Numbered from the stretch's first letter, positions 17,913 through 27,819 are shown. The stretch is DNA of 64,000 bases from Candidatus Amoebophilus asiaticus 5a2 (GCF_000020565.1 NC_010830.1:1820365-1884364); one strand, 5' to 3'. The notes: generated by a model not told the origin, from the letters alone. Numbers and translations: made by a program.

Positions 17913-18758
17913 ATGGCTTGGTTTAGAAGAAAACAAAAGGGAATTTTAACCCCAACTGAACATAAAAAAGAAATTCCTGATGGGCTATGGTATAAGTCCC
18001 CAAAAGGGAAGATTATACAAATTAAAGAGTTAAAAGAGAATGTTTATGTCTCGCCAGAAGATGGCTACCATGTCCGTATAGGATCTAAAGAATATTTCGA
18101 ACTTCTCTTTGACAACAATCAATTTACAGAAATTGCCGCTAACCTTACCTCTGCAGATCCGCTTGAGTTCATAGACAATAAACCTTATACACAGCGGCTG
18201 CAACAAGCACAGCAAGACACACAACTAAAAGATTCTATTCAAGTAGGTTATGGTCCTGTAAATGGCAACAGTATGGTTATTGCTTGTATGGATTTTAACT
18301 TTATTGGTGGGTCAATGGGCTCGGTAGTAGGAGAAAAAATAGCTAAAGCTGTTGATCATGCATTAGAGCATAAAGCCCCTTTACTGATTATTTCCAAATC
18401 AGGTGGTGCACGTATGATGGAGGCCGGACTATCTTTGATGCAGATGGCTAAAACATCTGCTAAATTATTGCAATTAGCAAAAGCCAGAATACCTTATATC
18501 TCTTTACTTACAGATCCTACAACAGGTGGAGTAACTGCCTCATTTGCCATGCTAGGAGATTTTAATATTGCAGAACCAGGTGCACTTATAGGGTTTGCAG
18601 GCCCTAGAATCATTAGAGATACTATTGGAAGAGATTTGCCTAAAGGTTTTCAAACTTCGGAGTTTCTACTCGAACATGGTTTTTTAGATTTTATTGTAGA
18701 TAGAAGAATGCTAAAAGCCACATTAACCAAATTATTAACCATGTTAGCCAACAACTAA
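17913..18758 (+). CDS. accD: Acetyl-CoA carboxylase carboxyltransferase beta subunit, zinc ribbon cysteines lost
   Basis: With AccA it transfers CO2 from carboxybiotin to acetyl-CoA, giving malonyl-CoA for fatty acid synthesis. The 281 residues align well with Bacteroidota AccD ([32 protein letters not shown]), and the crotonase-like core is intact: [42 protein letters not shown]. However, the N-terminal zinc ribbon, normally CPxC...CPxC, reads SPKG (residues 29-32) and SPED (about 48-51), so all four cysteine ligands are replaced. The codons are unambiguous Ser, Gly, Ser and Asp. The catalytic core is otherwise well preserved, so the protein probably works without zinc. Confidence 0.93.
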   Translation: MAWFRRKQKGILTPTEHKKEIPDGLWYKSPKGKIIQIKELKENVYVSPEDGYHVRIGSKEYFELLFDNNQFTEIAANLTSADPLEFIDNKPYTQRLQQAQQDTQLKDSIQVGYGPVNGNSMVIACMDFNFIGGSMGSVVGEKIAKAVDHALEHKAPLLIISKSGGARMMEAGLSLMQMAKTSAKLLQLAKARIPYISLLTDPTTGGVTASFAMLGDFNIAEPGALIGFAGPRIIRDTIGRDLPKGFQTSEFLLEHGFLDFIVDRRMLKATLTKLLTMLANN

Positions 18759-18778
18759 GATTATTAATACAACACCTT

Positions 18779-19264
18779 ATGTTACAACGTATACAAACTG
18801 TTTTTTTATTGCTGATAGTTATTACCATATGTATATTCCTATTTTTACCTATATGGCATAAAACCGATCTTACGACTTTGCATAGTTATACTATCTACGC
18901 CTGGCAGCTAAAAGAGCTTGATCTTGCCAAGAATCTAATACATAGTACTGTTATGCCTTATGCATTACTAGGCAGCATCTCTGTTGTAATTGGCTTGGTT
19001 GCAGTATACGAAATTATTCGATTTGATAATCGTAGGTTACAGCTTCAACTAGGTGCATTAAATAGTTTATTACTAACTGCTTTAGTAGGATTAATTATAT
19101 ACTTAGTTACAAAGAGTCAAACAGCATTATTACCTAATGTAGCAGGTAGTTATTGTAAATTTGGTTTCAGTATGCCTATAGTAGCTGTTATTAACAACCT
19201 TTTGTCCAATTACTTTATAAGAAAAGACGAAAAATTAATACGTTCTATTGACAGAATTCGATAA
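18779..19264 (+). CDS. DUF4293-family membrane protein
   Basis: 161 residues with four predicted membrane helices (about 5-26, 58-78, 92-111 and 122-144) and the typical N-terminal start MLQRIQTVFLLL of the Bacteroidota DUF4293 family. The function is unknown. It lies between accD and glmS with spacings of 20 and 9 bp, so fbaB-accD-DUF4293-glmS probably form one transcript. Confidence 0.8.
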   Translation: MLQRIQTVFLLLIVITICIFLFLPIWHKTDLTTLHSYTIYAWQLKELDLAKNLIHSTVMPYALLGSISVVIGLVAVYEIIRFDNRRLQLQLGALNSLLLTALVGLIIYLVTKSQTALLPNVAGSYCKFGFSMPIVAVINNLLSNYFIRKDEKLIRSIDRIR

Positions 19265-19273
19265 ATAAAAACT

Positions 19274-21109
19274 ATGTGCGGAATAATAGGCTATGTAGGA
19301 CACAGAGAAAGTTCCCCTACCATTTTAAAAGGTTTACAAAGATTAGAATATAGAGGTTATGATAGTACAGGTATTGCTTTATTGGATGGGAACATCCAAG
19401 TGTATAAAAAAGCAGGAAAAGTAAAGGACCTAGCAGCCTATATAGCTAATAAGCCATTACATAGCCATATTGGAATGGGCCATACCCGTTGGGCTACCCA
19501 TGGCATTCCCAATGATATAAACGCTCATCCTCATTTATCTAATTCTGGCAAGCTGGCAATTATCCATAATGGCATTATAGAGAACTATAATACCCTTAAA
19601 CAAGAGCTGCTAAAAAAAGGATATGTATTTACAAGTGATACTGATACAGAAATACTTATCAACTTTATTGAAGACATCCAGTTATATAATGACTGTTCTT
19701 TAGAAGAAGCTGTCAGGTTAGCGTTGCACAAAGTTATAGGCGCCTATGCTATTATCATTATGTCTGAAGAGCTGCCTAATACACTTATTGCCGCTAAAAA
19801 GAGCAGTCCACTTGTAATAGGTATTGGGAAAGATGAGTTTTTTATTGCTTCTGATGCTACTCCTATTCTAGAATATACAGACCAGGTGGTTTATCTTAAT
19901 GATTATGAAATTGCTATTATCAAGGATGGCCAATTCTTTTTAAGTGATAGCAAGAATGTGCCGTTGACTCCATACATACAAAAATTAGATATGGAGCTAG
20001 AAGCTATAGAAAAAGGAGGCTTTGAGCACTTTATGCTTAAAGAAATATTTGAGCAACCCACTTCTATAGCAGATTGTATGCGTGGGCGGCTAGATATAGC
20101 ACAAAAGAGCATTAAACTAGGGGGTATTGAAGCATATATCAACCAACTGATTTGTGCACCTAAAATTACTATTGTAGCTTGTGGCACATCTTGGTTGGCC
20201 GGTGTCGTGGGCGAATATGTGATTGAAGAATTCTGCAGAATACCTATAAAAGTAGAATATGCGTCGGAATTCAGATACCGAAATCCTATTATCAAACCAG
20301 GGGATATTATAATAGCTATCTCTCAATCAGGAGAAACGGCCGATACATTGGCTGCTATCGAACTTGCACAAGCAAAGGGAGCTACTGTATTAAGTATATG
20401 CAATGTAGTAGGCTCTTCTATTGCCAGAACTACACAAGCAGGCATTTATACTCATGCTGGTCCTGAAATAGGTGTAGCTAGTACCAAAGCTTTCACAGCT
20501 CAAATTACTGTGCTTATACTCCTAGCTTTATCATTAGCTCAGCAGCGAAAAACTATTATGCAAGCTTCCTTTGAAGAACTCATTGATGAGCTAGCGAATC
20601 TTCCTGATAAAGTAAAAACCATGCTTCAACAGGAATGTAAGATTAAAGGATTGGCTAATCTTTTTAAAGATGCAACTAACTTTTTGTATTTAGGAAGAGG
20701 ATACAATTATCCTGTAGCGCTAGAAGGTGCTTTAAAGTTAAAAGAGCTTTCTTATATCCATGCCGAAGGATACCCTGCTGCAGAAATGAAGCATGGACCT
20801 ATTGCGCTTATTGATGAAAATATGCCCGTAGTATTTATTGCTACACAGGATAGAACCTATGAAAAAATCATTTCTAATATACAAGAGATAAAAGCTAGAA
20901 AAGGAAAGATTATTGCTATTGTTACACAAGGAGATGAGCGGGTGAAACAGCTTGTAGATTATGTAATAGAGGTTCCAGCTACTCATGAAGCGCTCATGCC
21001 CATTATATCGGTAATTCCTTTACAATTACTCGCGTACTACATAGCCGTAGAAAAGGGTTGTAATGTAGACCAACCAAGAAATTTAGCTAAATCAGTGACA
21101 GTAGAGTAA
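19274..21109 (+). CDS. glmS: Glutamine-fructose-6-phosphate aminotransferase (isomerizing)
   Basis: Makes glucosamine 6-phosphate from fructose 6-phosphate and glutamine, the entry to peptidoglycan and LPS amino sugars. The 611 residues have an N-terminal Ntn glutaminase domain with Cys2 as nucleophile (MCGIIGYVG) and the RWATHG and HNGIIENY motifs, then two SIS sugar-isomerase domains (about 285-430 and 455-600), with CGTSW and SQSGETADT. It ends with the usual LAKSVTVE tail. No glmS-ribozyme-like structure was seen, as the upstream gap is only 9 bp. Retention suggests a functional cell wall or LPS pathway. Confidence 0.96.
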   Translation: MCGIIGYVGHRESSPTILKGLQRLEYRGYDSTGIALLDGNIQVYKKAGKVKDLAAYIANKPLHSHIGMGHTRWATHGIPNDINAHPHLSNSGKLAIIHNGIIENYNTLKQELLKKGYVFTSDTDTEILINFIEDIQLYNDCSLEEAVRLALHKVIGAYAIIIMSEELPNTLIAAKKSSPLVIGIGKDEFFIASDATPILEYTDQVVYLNDYEIAIIKDGQFFLSDSKNVPLTPYIQKLDMELEAIEKGGFEHFMLKEIFEQPTSIADCMRGRLDIAQKSIKLGGIEAYINQLICAPKITIVACGTSWLAGVVGEYVIEEFCRIPIKVEYASEFRYRNPIIKPGDIIIAISQSGETADTLAAIELAQAKGATVLSICNVVGSSIARTTQAGIYTHAGPEIGVASTKAFTAQITVLILLALSLAQQRKTIMQASFEELIDELANLPDKVKTMLQQECKIKGLANLFKDATNFLYLGRGYNYPVALEGALKLKELSYIHAEGYPAAEMKHGPIALIDENMPVVFIATQDRTYEKIISNIQEIKARKGKIIAIVTQGDERVKQLVDYVIEVPATHEALMPIISVIPLQLLAYYIAVEKGCNVDQPRNLAKSVTVE

Positions 21110-21283
21110 ATGAATTAGCACATAATAACCATCATTTCCCTTGCTGGCTTGTGTCAGAATTGATATAAAGCAAAGGAAGAATTATATTTGCGTCATATTT
21201 TTTAAGCTATTCAGCAACTTATTAAACCAGCATTATGCATACAGTTTTACATAGAAAATACATTATAAAGATTTAACTATTTA

Positions 21284-22200
21284 ACCCAAGTTGCTAGTGA
21301 TTGCTAAGTAAAAGAATAAAAAACCTCTGATCTTGTTTTTTGTCTTAAACGAATAGACCGGAGGTCATTATAATTGATCAATCAATAGCAATATATACAT
21401 TTATCGACCATCTACTCAAGTATTTGCATCATCAAGAAGATGAAAACAGAAAATTGTCAGATGTACAAGTGCTCACAACGGCTATCGTATCGGCTTTATA
21501 CTTTGGCGGACATCTTGACAAAGCCCGATCGTTTATGCATTCCACTAGGCTTATCCCTAACATGCTTGATAAAAGTAGATGCAATCGCTGTTTGCATGCT
21601 ATAGGAAAAGAGATAACGACCCTCTTTTTAGTAATAGGCACGCTCATCAAGCAAGTAGCCTCCTGTAAGGGTTTTATCTTAGATTCATTTCCAGTAGCTG
21701 TGTGTGATAACATACGTACTAGCCGGTGTAAGTTATTGCAAAGTGAGGCTTATCGCGGCTACAAAGCTTCTATGCATCATTACTTTTATAGCATCAAAGT
21801 ACAACTGGTTACTACTAGTAGTGGCATTCCAGTGGAATTCTCAATAATGGCTGGCAGCCAAGCAGATGTAAAAGAGCTGAATCAACTGCCTTTCTGTTTG
21901 CCTGCTGGTAGTGCACTTTATGCTGACTCGGCTTATACCAACTACCATCTAGAAGATATGTTGGCTGATGAAGGGATTAAGCTTTATTCTCAGCGTAAAG
22001 CCAATGCTCATCGACAGGATACGCCTTCTCTAGCTTATCTCAAAGAGCACATGTAAAAGGTGATAGAGACCAGCATTAGTGGCATTAAAGGCCTTTTCTT
22101 AAGGAAGATCCATGCTGTTACCTTCAGAGGCTTTCTGATCAAGATTCTCTTGTTTTTGTTAGCTTTTCAAATCAACAAAGCTTTTCTTAGCTAGCAACTT
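21284..22200 (+). mobile_element. IS982-family element, copy 1 (inactive)
   Basis: About 0.92 kb. The left end reads ACCCAAGTTGCTAGTGATTG, and the inverted core CTAGCAACTT closes the element at 22191-22200. The inner sequence matches copy 2 (42624-43541) closely throughout. The exact tips and target duplication are unclear, because the two right ends differ beyond AACTTA. It inserted about 260 bp upstream of the U-box/ankyrin gene's palindrome. Confidence 0.75.
21370..22194 (+). pseudogene. IS982-family transposase, start codon and internal codon lost
   Basis: Compared with copy 2, the start ATG is ATA here (21370-21372), and an in-frame TAA at 22054-22056 replaces an Arg codon. The rest reads through as an IS982 DDE transposase of about 274 codons: KLSDVQVLTTAIVSALYFGG, FILDSFPVAVCDN with the first Asp, ALYADSAYTNYHLED with the second Asp, and the Glu in the SGIKGLFLRKIHAV region. 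Two independent lesions make this copy non-functional. Confidence 0.85.
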
Positions 22201-22459
22201 AGATTATTTATATAAAGCCTAGAGATGATCATGGGCCAAAAAAGTTACAAAAAATTGTTAAAAGAATCATTATGAAATGGTTTTTGGAGGGCTTCAAAGA
22301 AGGCATGCAAGAGAGCAAATTATAAATTGTTAAAAACATGCTAAAAGCTTTCATATGAGTTTTATTGAACAGATGATAGAGGTTAGTGTTAAGTATATAG
22401 AAGACCTTAGCCAAGATTTGTAATAGCTAACTAGTAACTTTACCATATTGTAAGATCAG
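22201..22459. other. Spacer between IS982 copy 1 and the U-box/ankyrin gene
   Basis: It contains short ORFs only, for example one encoding MSFIEQMIEVSVKYIEDLSQDL at about 22356-22424. None is recognisable, and these may be remnants of a broken gene. Confidence 0.35.
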
Positions 22460-22485
22460 CTATACTTTGAGTATTCAAAGTATAG
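22460..22485 (+). promoter_or_regulatory. 26-bp perfect palindrome upstream of the U-box/ankyrin gene
   Basis: CTATACTTTGA and its exact complement flank a 4-bp centre, GTAT. It ends 80 bp before the start codon. A copy with 25 of 26 identical bases in the same orientation lies 89 bp before the kinase lipoprotein gene (47201-47226). Perfect dyad symmetry, a fixed position and presence at two otherwise unrelated effector genes fit an operator for a dimeric regulator. It is not followed by a T-run, so it is not a terminator. Confidence 0.7.
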
Positions 22486-22565
22486 AATTTACCCAACTAA
22501 TGGTATTTATATTTGCAATTAAGCTAACTGCGCATTAATATGCATTCCTCCTTAATCTTTAAAAT

Positions 22566-25500
22566 ATGAAAAGAAGTTTTTCGCTGTTCCAGCAATACAT
22601 ATCCTATGTTTTACTCATAAGTTTATTCTTCCAGAGTTGTGGGGGAGGATTCGACAATAATCCACTCATATCTATCAAAGAAGAGCAAATAGCATCTATA
22701 CAAACTAGTACACAACAAATAATCCCTCCAATAAATATCCAGCCCCTATTTGATCAAGCATTAATAGCCCAAGGGGGGCATAGTGTTACTTTTCATGAAG
22801 AAGCAGGCAAATTAAAAGCAGACGTAGTAGTTAATGCACCTCAAGGGTTTAGCAAAAGCTATGTTGGATTAGAGGTAGCTGTTGAGCAAGGTGCAGAGCT
22901 ATCGGAGCTACCTAGATTAGGCCAGCAAGCACAAAAGCGTCGCATTCACCTTCAACCAGCACATGCAGGAAAGCCAGCAAAAGTAATTGTTTACAAAGGA
23001 TCAGGGCTAGCGGGAGGGATGTTGGAAGGAGATGAACAAGAAGATGAACTAGATAATGAATCCATTCCTAACGAATGTTTCTGTCCTATCACCCAGGAGA
23101 TTATGGAAGATCCGGTTATTGCTCAGGATGGCCATACCTATGAGCGGATAGCAATAAAACGCTGGCTTGATATGGGAAAACGAACCAGCCCTAAAACTGG
23201 GGCCAGGTTGCTTAGTACCGAATTAACACCTAACTATACCATGCGTAGTTTAATTCAGGATATAAAAGCACAGGTGCCTGTTTTAGCCAGGCATAAGCTG
23301 GATATGCACAATATTGAAGCAGCTATTAAATTAAGAGAAGAAGAGATAGAAGAAACATTGGCACAGAAGGGATATATAGTAGAAAAGGAAAGCCAGGCGA
23401 GGTTAAGTTTAGAAGCAGAGTTAGAAGAAAAAGAAACAGAGTTAGAAGAAAAAATAGCCTTACTCGGTGTAATAGAGCAGCGTCTAAAAGGATTAGAGGA
23501 ACAAGCCAATGCCTTTAAATTGCAGGAAAAATTGCTGAACAAGAAATTGATGCAAAAAGGACAGCTAATAGAAAAAGGAAGCCAGGAAAAGTTACACTTA
23601 GCAGCAGCCTTAGAACAGAAAGACAAAGAATTAGCGGAACAAAAAGCCTTACTCGATGTAATGGAGCAGCGAGTAGCAGGATTAGAGGAGCAAGTTCATT
23701 CTTTTTCAGAACGAGATAACCAAATGCGTGCAATCATGCTACAAATGCAGCAATGTATGGGCTACCCATTAGGTGGTCAGCTTGTTCCATCTTCTAGCAG
23801 CTCAAGCAGTACGCTTGTTTTGAATGGTAACCAATCGTTACAAGAAAATAATGGACTAGTTAAACCAAGCCTATCTGTAGTAAAGAATGCAGGAAATAGA
23901 GAAGTAAGAGTAGAAAGAAATATAAAAAAAGATAAAGGAAAAGAGAAATTAAAGGATGAAGATAATCAATCAGATGGTATAGCTTTATTAGGTCAAGCTT
24001 CGGCAATAGTTGAAGACAAATATGTGCAGCTTCAGCAAGCAGGGGTAAAATTAGCTGACAGGCTAGTAAAAGAAAGAAAGTACCCATTACATAAAGCTTG
24101 CAGGATTGGTAATTTAGAGGCAGTTAAATACTTAATAGAAAAAGGAGTAGATATACACGCTAAGAATAAACATGGTAATACTCCACTTTGTTATGCATGC
24201 GACAAGGGTCATCTAGAAGTAGTTAAGTATTTAGTAGAGAAAGGAGCAGATATAAATGCTACAGATGAAGATGGTGAGACTCTACTTCATTGTGTATGCA
24301 AAAATGATAATATAGAATTAGTTAAGTATTTAGTAGAAAAGGGAGTAGATATAAATGTTATAGATGGATATGGTGTAACTCCACTGCATTATGCATGCCG
24401 AGATGGTAATCTAGAGGTAGTTAAGTATTTAGTAGAGAAAGGAGCTGATATACAGGCTAAGAATAAAGATGGTGAGACTCCGTTTCATTGGGCTCACGAC
24501 AATGATCATCTAGAAGTAGTTAAATATTTATTAGAGAAAGGGGCAAATATACAGGCTAAGAGTAGAGAGAGTGAGAGTCTACTTTACTGGGCATGCCGAG
24601 AAGGTGATCTAGAAGTAATTAAGTATTTAGTAGAGAAAGGAGTTGATATACAGGCTACGAATGAAGATGGTGAGACTCTACTTCATTGTGCATACAGCAA
24701 TAACCATTTAGAATTAGTTAAGTATTTAGTAGAAAAAGGAGCAGATATAAATATTACAGATGGAGATGGTGCAACTCTACTTCATTGTATATGCAAAAAT
24801 GATAATATAGAATTAGTTAAGTATTTAGTAGAGAAAGGGGCAGATATAAATATTACAGATGGAGATGGTTGGACTCCACTTCATTATGCTTGCGAGAATG
24901 GTGAGCTAGAAATAGTTAAGTATTTAGTAGAAAAAGGAGCAGATATAAATGTTATAGATGGATATGGTGTAACTTCACTGCATTATGCATGCCGAGAAGG
25001 TAATCTAGAGGTAGTTAAGTATTTAGTAGAAAAAGGAGCAGATATAAATGCTACAGATGAAGATGGTGAGACTCTACTTCATTATGCTTGTAACAAAGGT
25101 AATTTAGAAGTAGTTAAATTATTAGTAGATAAAGGGGCGGATATAAATATAAAAAGTAACGATCAATGTACTGCTTTACATTTTGCTACTAGATATGATC
25201 ACTTAGAAATAGTAAAGTACTTACTAGATAAAGGGGCAGATATACAGGCTAAGAATAAAGAGGTTGAGACTCTACTTATTTATGCATGTAAAAAAGGTGA
25301 TCTAGAAGTAGTTAAGAACTTAGTAGATAAAGGGTCAGATATAAATGTAAAAAATAAAAATCAATGGACTGCTTTACATTTTGCTACTAGATATGGTCAC
25401 TTAGAAATAGTAAAGTACTTACTAGATAAAGGGGCAGATATAAATGTAAAAAATAACGATCAATGGACTGCTTTACATTTTGCTACTAGATATAATCACT

Positions 25501-27323
25501 TAGAAATAGTAAAGTACTTACTAGATAAAGGGGCAGATATAAATGTAAAAAATAACGATCAATGGACTGCTTTACATTTTGCTACTAGATATAATCACTT
25601 AGAAATAGTAAAGTTATTACTAGAGAAAGGGGCAGATATAAATGCTAAGAATAAATATGGTAATACTACGCTTCATAAGGCATGCGAGAATGGTCATCTA
25701 GAAGTAGTTAAGTACTTACTAGATAAAGGGGCAGATATAAATGTAAAAAATAACGATCAATGGACTGCTTTACATTTTGCTACCAGATATAATCACTTAA
25801 AAATAGTAAAGTTATTACTAGATAAAGGGGCAGATATAAATGCTAAGAATAAAGAGGGTAATACTACGCTTCATAAGGCATGCGAAAATGATCACTTAGA
25901 AATAGTAAAGTTATTACTAGATAAAGGGGCAGATATAAATGTAAAAAATAACGATCAATGGACTGCTTTACATTTTGCTACTAGATATAATCACTTAGAA
26001 ATAGTAAAGTACTTACTAGATAAAGGGGCAGATATAAATGTAAAAAATAATGATCAATGGACTGCTTTACATTTTGCTACTAGATATGATCACTTAAAAA
26101 TAGTAAAGTACTTACTAGATAAAGGGGCAGATATAAATGTAAAAGATAATGATCAATGGACTGCTTTACATTTTGCTACCAGATATGATCACTTAAAAAT
26201 AGTAAAGTTATTACTAGAGAAAGGGGCAGATATACATGCTAAGAATAAAGAGAGTGAGACTCTACTTATTTATGCATGTAAAAAAGGTGATCTAGAACTA
26301 GTAAAGTACTTACTAGATAAAGGGGCAGATATAAATGTAAAAAATAACGATCAATGGACTGCTTTACATTTTGTTACTAGATATAATCACTTAGAAATAG
26401 TAAAGTACTTACTAGATAAAGGGGCAGATATAAATGCTAAGAATAAATATGGTAATACTACGCTTCATAAGGCATGCGAAAATGATCACTTAGAAATAGT
26501 AAAGTTATTACTAGATAAAGGGGCAGATATAAATGTAAAAAATAACGATCAATGGACTGCTTTACATTTTGCTACTAGATATAATCACTTAGAAATAGTA
26601 AAGTACTTACTAGATAAAGGGGCAGATATAAATGTAAAAAATAACGATCAATGGATTGCTTTACATTTTGCTACTAGATATAATCACTTAGAAATAGTAA
26701 AGTACTTACTAGATAAAGGGGCAGATATAAATGTAAAAAATAACGATCAATGGATTGCTTTACATTTTGCTACCAGATATAATCACTTAAAAATAGTAAA
26801 GTTATTACTAGATAAAGGGGCAGATATAAATGTAAAAAATAACGATCAATGGACTGCTTTACATTTTGCTACCAGATATGATCACTTAGAAATAGTAAAG
26901 TACTTACTAGATAAAGGGGCAGATATAAATGTAAAAAATAAAAATCAATGGACTGCTTTACATTTTGCTACCAGATATAATCACTTAAAAATAGTAAAGT
27001 TATTACTAGATAAAGGGGCAGATATACATGCTAAGAATAAATATGGTAATACTCCACTTCATAAGGCATGCGAGAATGGTCATCTAGAAGTAATTAAGTA
27101 TTTAGTAGAGAAAGGAGCTGATATAAATGCTAAGAATAAAAATGGTAACACTCCACTTCATAAGGCATGCGAGAATGGTCATCTAGAAGTAGTTAAGTAC
27201 TTACTAGATAAAGGGGCAGATATACAGGCTAAGAATAAAAATGGTAATACTCCTATAGATATTGCTAAGCAGAAAAAATATGGAGCATTAGTTAATTTAC
27301 TAACTGAAAAGTTAGATGCTTAA
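22566..27323 (+). CDS. Giant lipoprotein with U-box and about 32 ankyrin repeats
   Basis: 1585 residues. Residues 1-25 are a lipoprotein signal (FFQSC lipobox). About 26-155 is the N-terminal module shared with three other proteins in this window, ending GLAGGM and an acidic linker. Residues about 166-235 form a U-box (CPITQEIMEDPVIAQDGHTYER), the E2-docking fold of eukaryotic E3 ubiquitin ligases. A coiled coil follows (about 255-395), then a low-complexity stretch, then ankyrin repeats from about 503 to 1575. The later repeats are nearly identical in DNA (VKNNDQWTALHFATRY). It probably binds or ubiquitinates host proteins; U-box and ankyrin proteins are known from amoeba symbionts, but the route to the host is unknown. 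The 26-bp palindrome lies upstream. Confidence 0.93.
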   Translation: MKRSFSLFQQYISYVLLISLFFQSCGGGFDNNPLISIKEEQIASIQTSTQQIIPPINIQPLFDQALIAQGGHSVTFHEEAGKLKADVVVNAPQGFSKSYVGLEVAVEQGAELSELPRLGQQAQKRRIHLQPAHAGKPAKVIVYKGSGLAGGMLEGDEQEDELDNESIPNECFCPITQEIMEDPVIAQDGHTYERIAIKRWLDMGKRTSPKTGARLLSTELTPNYTMRSLIQDIKAQVPVLARHKLDMHNIEAAIKLREEEIEETLAQKGYIVEKESQARLSLEAELEEKETELEEKIALLGVIEQRLKGLEEQANAFKLQEKLLNKKLMQKGQLIEKGSQEKLHLAAALEQKDKELAEQKALLDVMEQRVAGLEEQVHSFSERDNQMRAIMLQMQQCMGYPLGGQLVPSSSSSSSTLVLNGNQSLQENNGLVKPSLSVVKNAGNREVRVERNIKKDKGKEKLKDEDNQSDGIALLGQASAIVEDKYVQLQQAGVKLADRLVKERKYPLHKACRIGNLEAVKYLIEKGVDIHAKNKHGNTPLCYACDKGHLEVVKYLVEKGADINATDEDGETLLHCVCKNDNIELVKYLVEKGVDINVIDGYGVTPLHYACRDGNLEVVKYLVEKGADIQAKNKDGETPFHWAHDNDHLEVVKYLLEKGANIQAKSRESESLLYWACREGDLEVIKYLVEKGVDIQATNEDGETLLHCAYSNNHLELVKYLVEKGADINITDGDGATLLHCICKNDNIELVKYLVEKGADINITDGDGWTPLHYACENGELEIVKYLVEKGADINVIDGYGVTSLHYACREGNLEVVKYLVEKGADINATDEDGETLLHYACNKGNLEVVKLLVDKGADINIKSNDQCTALHFATRYDHLEIVKYLLDKGADIQAKNKEVETLLIYACKKGDLEVVKNLVDKGSDINVKNKNQWTALHFATRYGHLEIVKYLLDKGADINVKNNDQWTALHFATRYNHLEIVKYLLDKGADINVKNNDQWTALHFATRYNHLEIVKLLLEKGADINAKNKYGNTTLHKACENGHLEVVKYLLDKGADINVKNNDQWTALHFATRYNHLKIVKLLLDKGADINAKNKEGNTTLHKACENDHLEIVKLLLDKGADINVKNNDQWTALHFATRYNHLEIVKYLLDKGADINVKNNDQWTALHFATRYDHLKIVKYLLDKGADINVKDNDQWTALHFATRYDHLKIVKLLLEKGADIHAKNKESETLLIYACKKGDLELVKYLLDKGADINVKNNDQWTALHFVTRYNHLEIVKYLLDKGADINAKNKYGNTTLHKACENDHLEIVKLLLDKGADINVKNNDQWTALHFATRYNHLEIVKYLLDKGADINVKNNDQWIALHFATRYNHLEIVKYLLDKGADINVKNNDQWIALHFATRYNHLKIVKLLLDKGADINVKNNDQWTALHFATRYDHLEIVKYLLDKGADINVKNKNQWTALHFATRYNHLKIVKLLLDKGADIHAKNKYGNTPLHKACENGHLEVIKYLVEKGADINAKNKNGNTPLHKACENGHLEVVKYLLDKGADIQAKNKNGNTPIDIAKQKKYGALVNLLTEKLDA
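25340..27030 (+). repeat. Near-identical 99-bp ankyrin-coding tandem repeats
   Basis: Units of 99 bp encode the 33-residue repeats. Many differ by zero to a few bases over their whole length, for example the ones carrying AACGATCAATGGACTGC. The earlier repeats (24075-25130) are much more diverse. This points to recent expansion or gene conversion in the 3' half. Confidence 0.9.
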
Positions 27324-27326
27324 AAG

Positions 27327-27475
27327 TGAAAATCTATATTACTCTATATAAGAGTGAGGCGCTGGCTGATGTGCACCATCAATCGATGTGAACCATCAGC
27401 CAGCTAAAGACTAAGAAATATTTTTCAACTAGTCTTTCTTGCCCAGCTAGTTTAAAGCTAGCCTCTACTTAGAAG
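27327..27475 (+). pseudogene. Tyrosine recombinase N-terminal fragment (arm-binding domain)
   Basis: The DNA right after the ankyrin gene translates, with lesions, as VKIYITLYKSEALAD, then a stop, then SQLKTKKYFSTSLSCPA. This is the arm-type DNA-binding start of Bacteroidota phage/transposon integrases, and it is the same type as the fragment after the LRR gene at 30362. Nothing of the catalytic domain is present. Confidence 0.6.
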
Positions 27476-27591
27476 TATGGTACAAATTAGCTAAAGGCTC
27501 TTTCACGCTAAATTTACACTTCCTATAACCTATCACAGCCCTTTATTACCATTTGCAACAATTCATAGAGGTTAAATAGTCGAAAAGATAG

Positions 27592-27819
27592 TCAGAAAAA
27601 GCGGTTACCCTCTCCAAATTAGCTGATAGGTTAAATATTAGCCGAAATACTTTATATAACAAATTCCATAACGCCCTCCTGAGTTATCGCCTCATTCAAA
27701 AGGTTGGAGTCGTACTAAATTATAATTTTACCCTTGATTTTCCTAAAATGCAAAAGGAAGAGCAGGAAACAGGAACAGAAAATAAATCCATAACTTTAAC
27801 AAACTTAGAAAGCAAGTAA
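27592..27819 (+). pseudogene. Fragment with a helix-turn-helix, no start codon
   Basis: A 75-codon open stretch bounded by stops contains VTLSKLADRLNISRNTLYNKF, a clear helix-turn-helix pattern, followed by a polar tail. There is no start codon, so it is probably the end of a decayed transcriptional regulator or transposase-associated protein. The family was not determined. Confidence 0.5.

Noticed and set aside
25340..27030. CRISPR-like array of near-identical units
   Set aside because: The units are contiguous 99-bp codon-aligned ankyrin repeats inside one long frame, with no unique spacers; no cas genes are present.
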